Source: Mugil cephalus
Lineage: Eukaryota; Chordata; Actinopteri; Mugiliformes; Mugilidae
NCBI RefSeq assembly: GCF_022458985.1
Contig: NC_061784.1
Location: 24,920,545-24,984,544 of the forward strand
Direction: 5' to 3'
Length of the DNA stretch: 64,000 nt
Below the pieces are notes generated by a model. It saw nothing but the letters and a program-made list of their open reading frames with translations. It was not told where the DNA came from and did no database searches. Each line of letters begins with the position of its first letter. The first letter of the stretch is position 1. A program made the translations under genes and the position numbers. Positions 62,511 through 64,000 of this stretch are shown here, in pieces.

Positions 62511-62556
62511 ATAACCAATGGGTGAGTAGCTGCTCCCGACGTGTCCACCGTCTGGA

Positions 62557-62587
62557 CCAATCAGCGTTGAGCTGCCTCTTTATAAAG
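62557..62587 (+). promoter_or_regulatory. H3 promoter
   Basis: CCAAT at 62557-62561 (another at 62515-62519) and TATAAAG at 62581-62587, 72 bp before the ATG. Confidence 0.75.
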
Positions 62588-62643
62588 CCGCCCTCCGCAG
62601 TCGCGCTCCATTCTCTGTGAAGCTGTTGATACAGAAAAAATAA

Positions 62644-63069
<426 letters not shown>

Positions 63070-63104
63070 ACTCACTCACTCCCCCCGAAACCCCACAACA
63101 CAAC

Positions 63105-63120
63105 GGCTCTTTTAAGAGCC
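63105..63120 (+). terminator. H3 histone mRNA 3' stem-loop
   Basis: GGCTCTTTTAAGAGCC preceded by acaac and followed by accaac. Confidence 0.95.
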
Positions 63121-64000
63121 ACCAACACCAACTCAAACAGCAGCATGACCTAAACGTCGGTATCGACTGCTATTGACCCTCATTGTAAAGTTGCTTTCCA
63201 TAAATTGTGTTTGCTTGAAACACAAAGTATTTGACTCGATCCAATGGGATTAATAAAGTACTTGTGTTGCATCAGTACAACAGGCTTCTCGCGATTACAC
63301 TGAAAAGCGTTCAAAAAACCACTTCCAGTGCCATCTGGTGGTCATATGCAACTATAGCAGCAACTAACGATTAAAGGAAGGTCTATATTCCGGTTTACTA
63401 GTAAAACAATTGGTCTGTTACTTGAAATGTGGCTCAGATTTGTTGTTGAGGACTAATGAAGCAGGGAGCCATCAGCGCTGGCCCAGAATGTAAAGGATTA
63501 TAACTCATTACTGAGAGTATGACATTTATTTTACTGCTAAAGTATATTTCAGCTGATTTGTTATTTTATTTTAAAAAGTCTTATTTGCTATATCCTGTTG
63601 AACCGGTTGTGCAGACAAGTCAAGGTGGTGTTCAGAATTAACGGGAGACTTTGAAGGAATACTAGCGCCAGTCAACAAGAGGAATAAGGTAACTTAGATT
63701 AATTGAGATGTTAATTAGAACGTAGCAGCATCTGGTAATGAAATGTAGCCTAATGTTTGTTTCCTGTTTGTCTTTTATTCAGTTATTAAACCACTGATTG
63801 ACCATTAGTCGAGACTTCTTACACTTTTATTGACTGCGACGCTACAATTTCAATGTTTCTCTATATATTTCAGTCATTTTTTTGTATAATATTTTAATAT
63901 AATTTCTGTTAAATTATTGTTTCTTTTATGTGTTCTTGTCCAATTACATGCTGCTGTGACCAGGACACAAGTCTTATCTACTATAATATACTTATTATAT
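63121..64000. other. Downstream flank of H3
   Basis: AT-rich to the window edge. No gene, RNA or further histone promoter recognised. Confidence 0.6.

Overview
The window looks like a compact teleost (percomorph-like) fish chromosome segment. Evidence: intron-rich vertebrate genes with short introns, teleost dispersed repeats (a 3' LINE end, tRNA-derived SINE, short DNA-transposon copies) and a very heavy load of minisatellites. There is no bacterial operon structure, no CRISPR array, and I recognised no retroviral, Polinton-like or toxin gene. Gene content is a shuffled piece of what is human chromosome 5q31-q35 (FAM53C, ZMAT2, PLAC8L1, HAVCR/TIMD4, LCP2, FOXI1, NHP2). It also holds a stem-loop binding protein gene and a histone cluster.  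Layout: (1) 1-4.6 kb: 5' part of a minus-strand gene, possibly FAM53-like, cut by the window edge. (2) 5.7-12.4 kb: slbp2-like histone-mRNA stem-loop binding protein, minus strand, nine coding exons with all phases agreeing (333 aa). (3) 12.8-16.0 kb: zmat2, plus strand, six exons (201 aa), sharing a 483-bp divergent promoter with slbp2. (4) 18.7-30.7 kb: lcp2 (SLP-76), plus strand, 21 coding exons (489 aa). Its intron 12 carries a 2.7-kb G-rich tandem array and its intron 20 a 42-bp VNTR. (5) 32.1-33.4 kb: foxi1-like forkhead gene, plus strand, two exons. (6) 33.9-39.9 kb: repeat-rich intergenic DNA. (7) 40.1-41.7 kb: nhp2, minus strand, four exons (155 aa). (8) 42.8-43.7 kb: a PLAC8-family gene, minus strand, three exons (128 aa). 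(9) 45.6-52.6 kb: a TIM-family (HAVCR/TIMD) receptor, minus strand, seven exons (255 aa or more). (10) 55.1-63.1 kb: a replication-dependent histone cluster H2B-H2A-H4-H1-H3, all on the plus strand. Each gene has a 3' stem-loop. A tRNA-Asp gene and a truncated tRNA-Asp copy are interspersed. The H2A copy has a one-base frameshift.  How the genes relate: zmat2 (spliceosome) and nhp2 (H/ACA RNP) are housekeeping RNA-processing genes. lcp2 and the TIM receptor are immune genes. slbp2 encodes the protein that binds exactly the 16-nt stem-loop found after every histone gene at the other end of the window, so the trans-factor and its cis-element targets are linked within about 45 kb. The most unusual features are this linkage, the density of tandem repeats, and a TIM mucin exon whose own 30-bp tandem repeat carries in-frame splice donors.
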